Positions 63,210 through 64,000 of a stretch of DNA of 64,000 nucleotides are shown here, in pieces (position 1 is the first letter of the stretch; each line of letters begins with the position of its first letter). The notes below the pieces were generated by a model that was given only the letters and a program-made list of their open reading frames with translations, made no database searches and had not been told where the DNA came from. Position numbers and translations under genes: made by a program. This stretch comes from Odobenus rosmarus divergens. Lineage: Eukaryota; Chordata; Mammalia; Carnivora; Odobenidae. The stretch is taken from positions 520,493 to 584,492 of the forward strand of contig NW_004450381.1 of the NCBI RefSeq assembly GCF_000321225.1, in the 5' to 3' direction.

Positions 63210-64000
63210 ATAGTTTTCAATCAAGCTTTTAATGAAAAGATCATAAAATAACAGTTTCTCATCACTGTACATTAAGACTGCACGCTTCTGAATGGAGAGA
63301 TCAGTCGTCGGTGAATTGCTTTTCTATGACACTTGAGGGCTGCGTACCTGCAGCTCTGACCTGAATTTATCCAAACTCTCAAAGTGAGCTCGATGTGATG
63401 ACTGACAGCGGCGGTGGCCAGTACAGGAGTGCGATCACAGTGTCCCTCCCCCTTCTGGGAAGGGAAGAGAGTAGGACGTGATCCCTCTTCCAGTTCTGAT
63501 TTAAACGAAACAGCTATAACCCCATCCCTCCCCCTCCCCCTCGAGGTATTTGCGAATGGGCAGGTGCCCAACCTGGGGTCCCCCAAGGGGGGAGGGGGAA
63601 AACAAGTGATGGGTGGGATACAGAGAGGCTCCCCTCAGCACCTGGCCCCACGGGGCCCCGCCAAGTGGAGGGGGGGAGCCCTGGGGATCCTCCCTGCCCC
63701 AAGTGAGGTCTGTTATGCAGCATTTTTGAGGTCAATAAATTACAGCAATAAATAGCAAGGTGAGGTAGGGGGAGGGGTTCCCGGTAGAAAAATTAAAGTG
63801 GTGACTGAAGCTGACGGGGGAGGGGTCCTAGAAAGGGGGTCCTGGGCAGCCTAAATTCCCACAGCGCACATACACACCCTGATCTGGAATGTCACACTGA
63901 GGCTCTGGTTAGGTCCCTCTCCATCCCATCACTCCTGGCATCGGATTCACAGGTTCAGTAACGTCTGCCCCAATGTGACCCTGGGGAAGAGCAAGGGCCT
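63210..64000 (-). other. Probable 3' UTR of a convergent gene, possibly MED15
   Basis: SINE-free unique sequence. On the - strand it ends in 'gttattttatgatcttttcattaaaagcttgatt', an A/T-rich terminus with a poly(A) hexamer, as expected of a transcript end. In human 22q11.2 MED15 (Mediator tail subunit) converges on PI4KA with TMEM191A between them, so MED15 is the expected neighbour on this strand. No coding codons are visible up to the window end, so the identity rests on synteny alone. Confidence 0.4.
63228..63233 (-). terminator. Poly(A) signal ATTAAA (- strand)
   Basis: TTTAAT on the + strand. Predicts cleavage near 63,210. Confidence 0.45.

Overview
This is a mammalian chromosomal window. 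It has large introns with GT-AG splice sites and many interspersed repeats. The commonest repeat is a tRNA-derived SINE whose head reads GGGCGCCTGGGTGGCTCAG and whose tail is CT-rich, then AATAAA and poly(A). That is the Can-SINE (SINEC) family, which is restricted to Carnivora. The copies carry the 'GTTAAGCGACTGCCTTCGGCTC' type of body and lack the youngest dog- and cat-type variants I know. I therefore infer a caniform, probably arctoid (seal, sea lion or bear-like) genome. The order is certain, the family is not.

Region 1-39.6 kb, + strand: the 3' half of PI4KA (phosphatidylinositol 4-kinase III alpha). I traced 32 consecutive coding exons (1395-39155). All have AG acceptors and GT donors, all phases agree, and together they encode the C-terminal 1171 residues. 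These cover part of the alpha-solenoid, the helical/accessory domain and the whole lipid-kinase domain with its [21 protein letters not shown] and DFG motifs. The stop codon is at 39153-39155 and a poly(A) signal at 39548. The gene's 5' half lies outside the window. The introns hold Can-SINEs, old L1, L2 and MIR pieces and MaLR (MLT1-type) LTRs.

Region 39.6-48.2 kb: an intergenic repeat cluster. Degenerate L1 (L1M-type) fragments are chopped up by a dozen Can-SINEs, several of them stacked at one site. A 44-base poly(C) run lies inside a small GC-rich tandem repeat.

Region 48.2-51 kb, - strand: a CpG-rich block containing a complete 10-exon gene, TMEM191. Its exons join in frame into 302 codons, giving a coiled-coil protein with a C-terminal membrane segment. 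It is an intact relative of the human TMEM191A/B/C family, whose PI4KA-adjacent member is annotated as a pseudogene.

Region 51-63.2 kb: repeat-rich intergenic DNA with Can-SINEs, MIR, L2, an MLT1 LTR and a 193-bp direct duplication. I see no gene there. From about 63.2 kb to the window end, the - strand looks like the 3' end of a convergent transcript with an ATTAAA signal. By synteny this is probably the 3' UTR of MED15, but no coding sequence is visible to prove it.

PI4KA makes PI4P at the plasma membrane. TMEM191 is an uncharacterised membrane protein. The genes are neighbours and I see no evidence that they form a functional system. I found no convincing undescribed biological system; the most unusual items are structural (duplication, stacked SINEs, poly(C), compact gene order).
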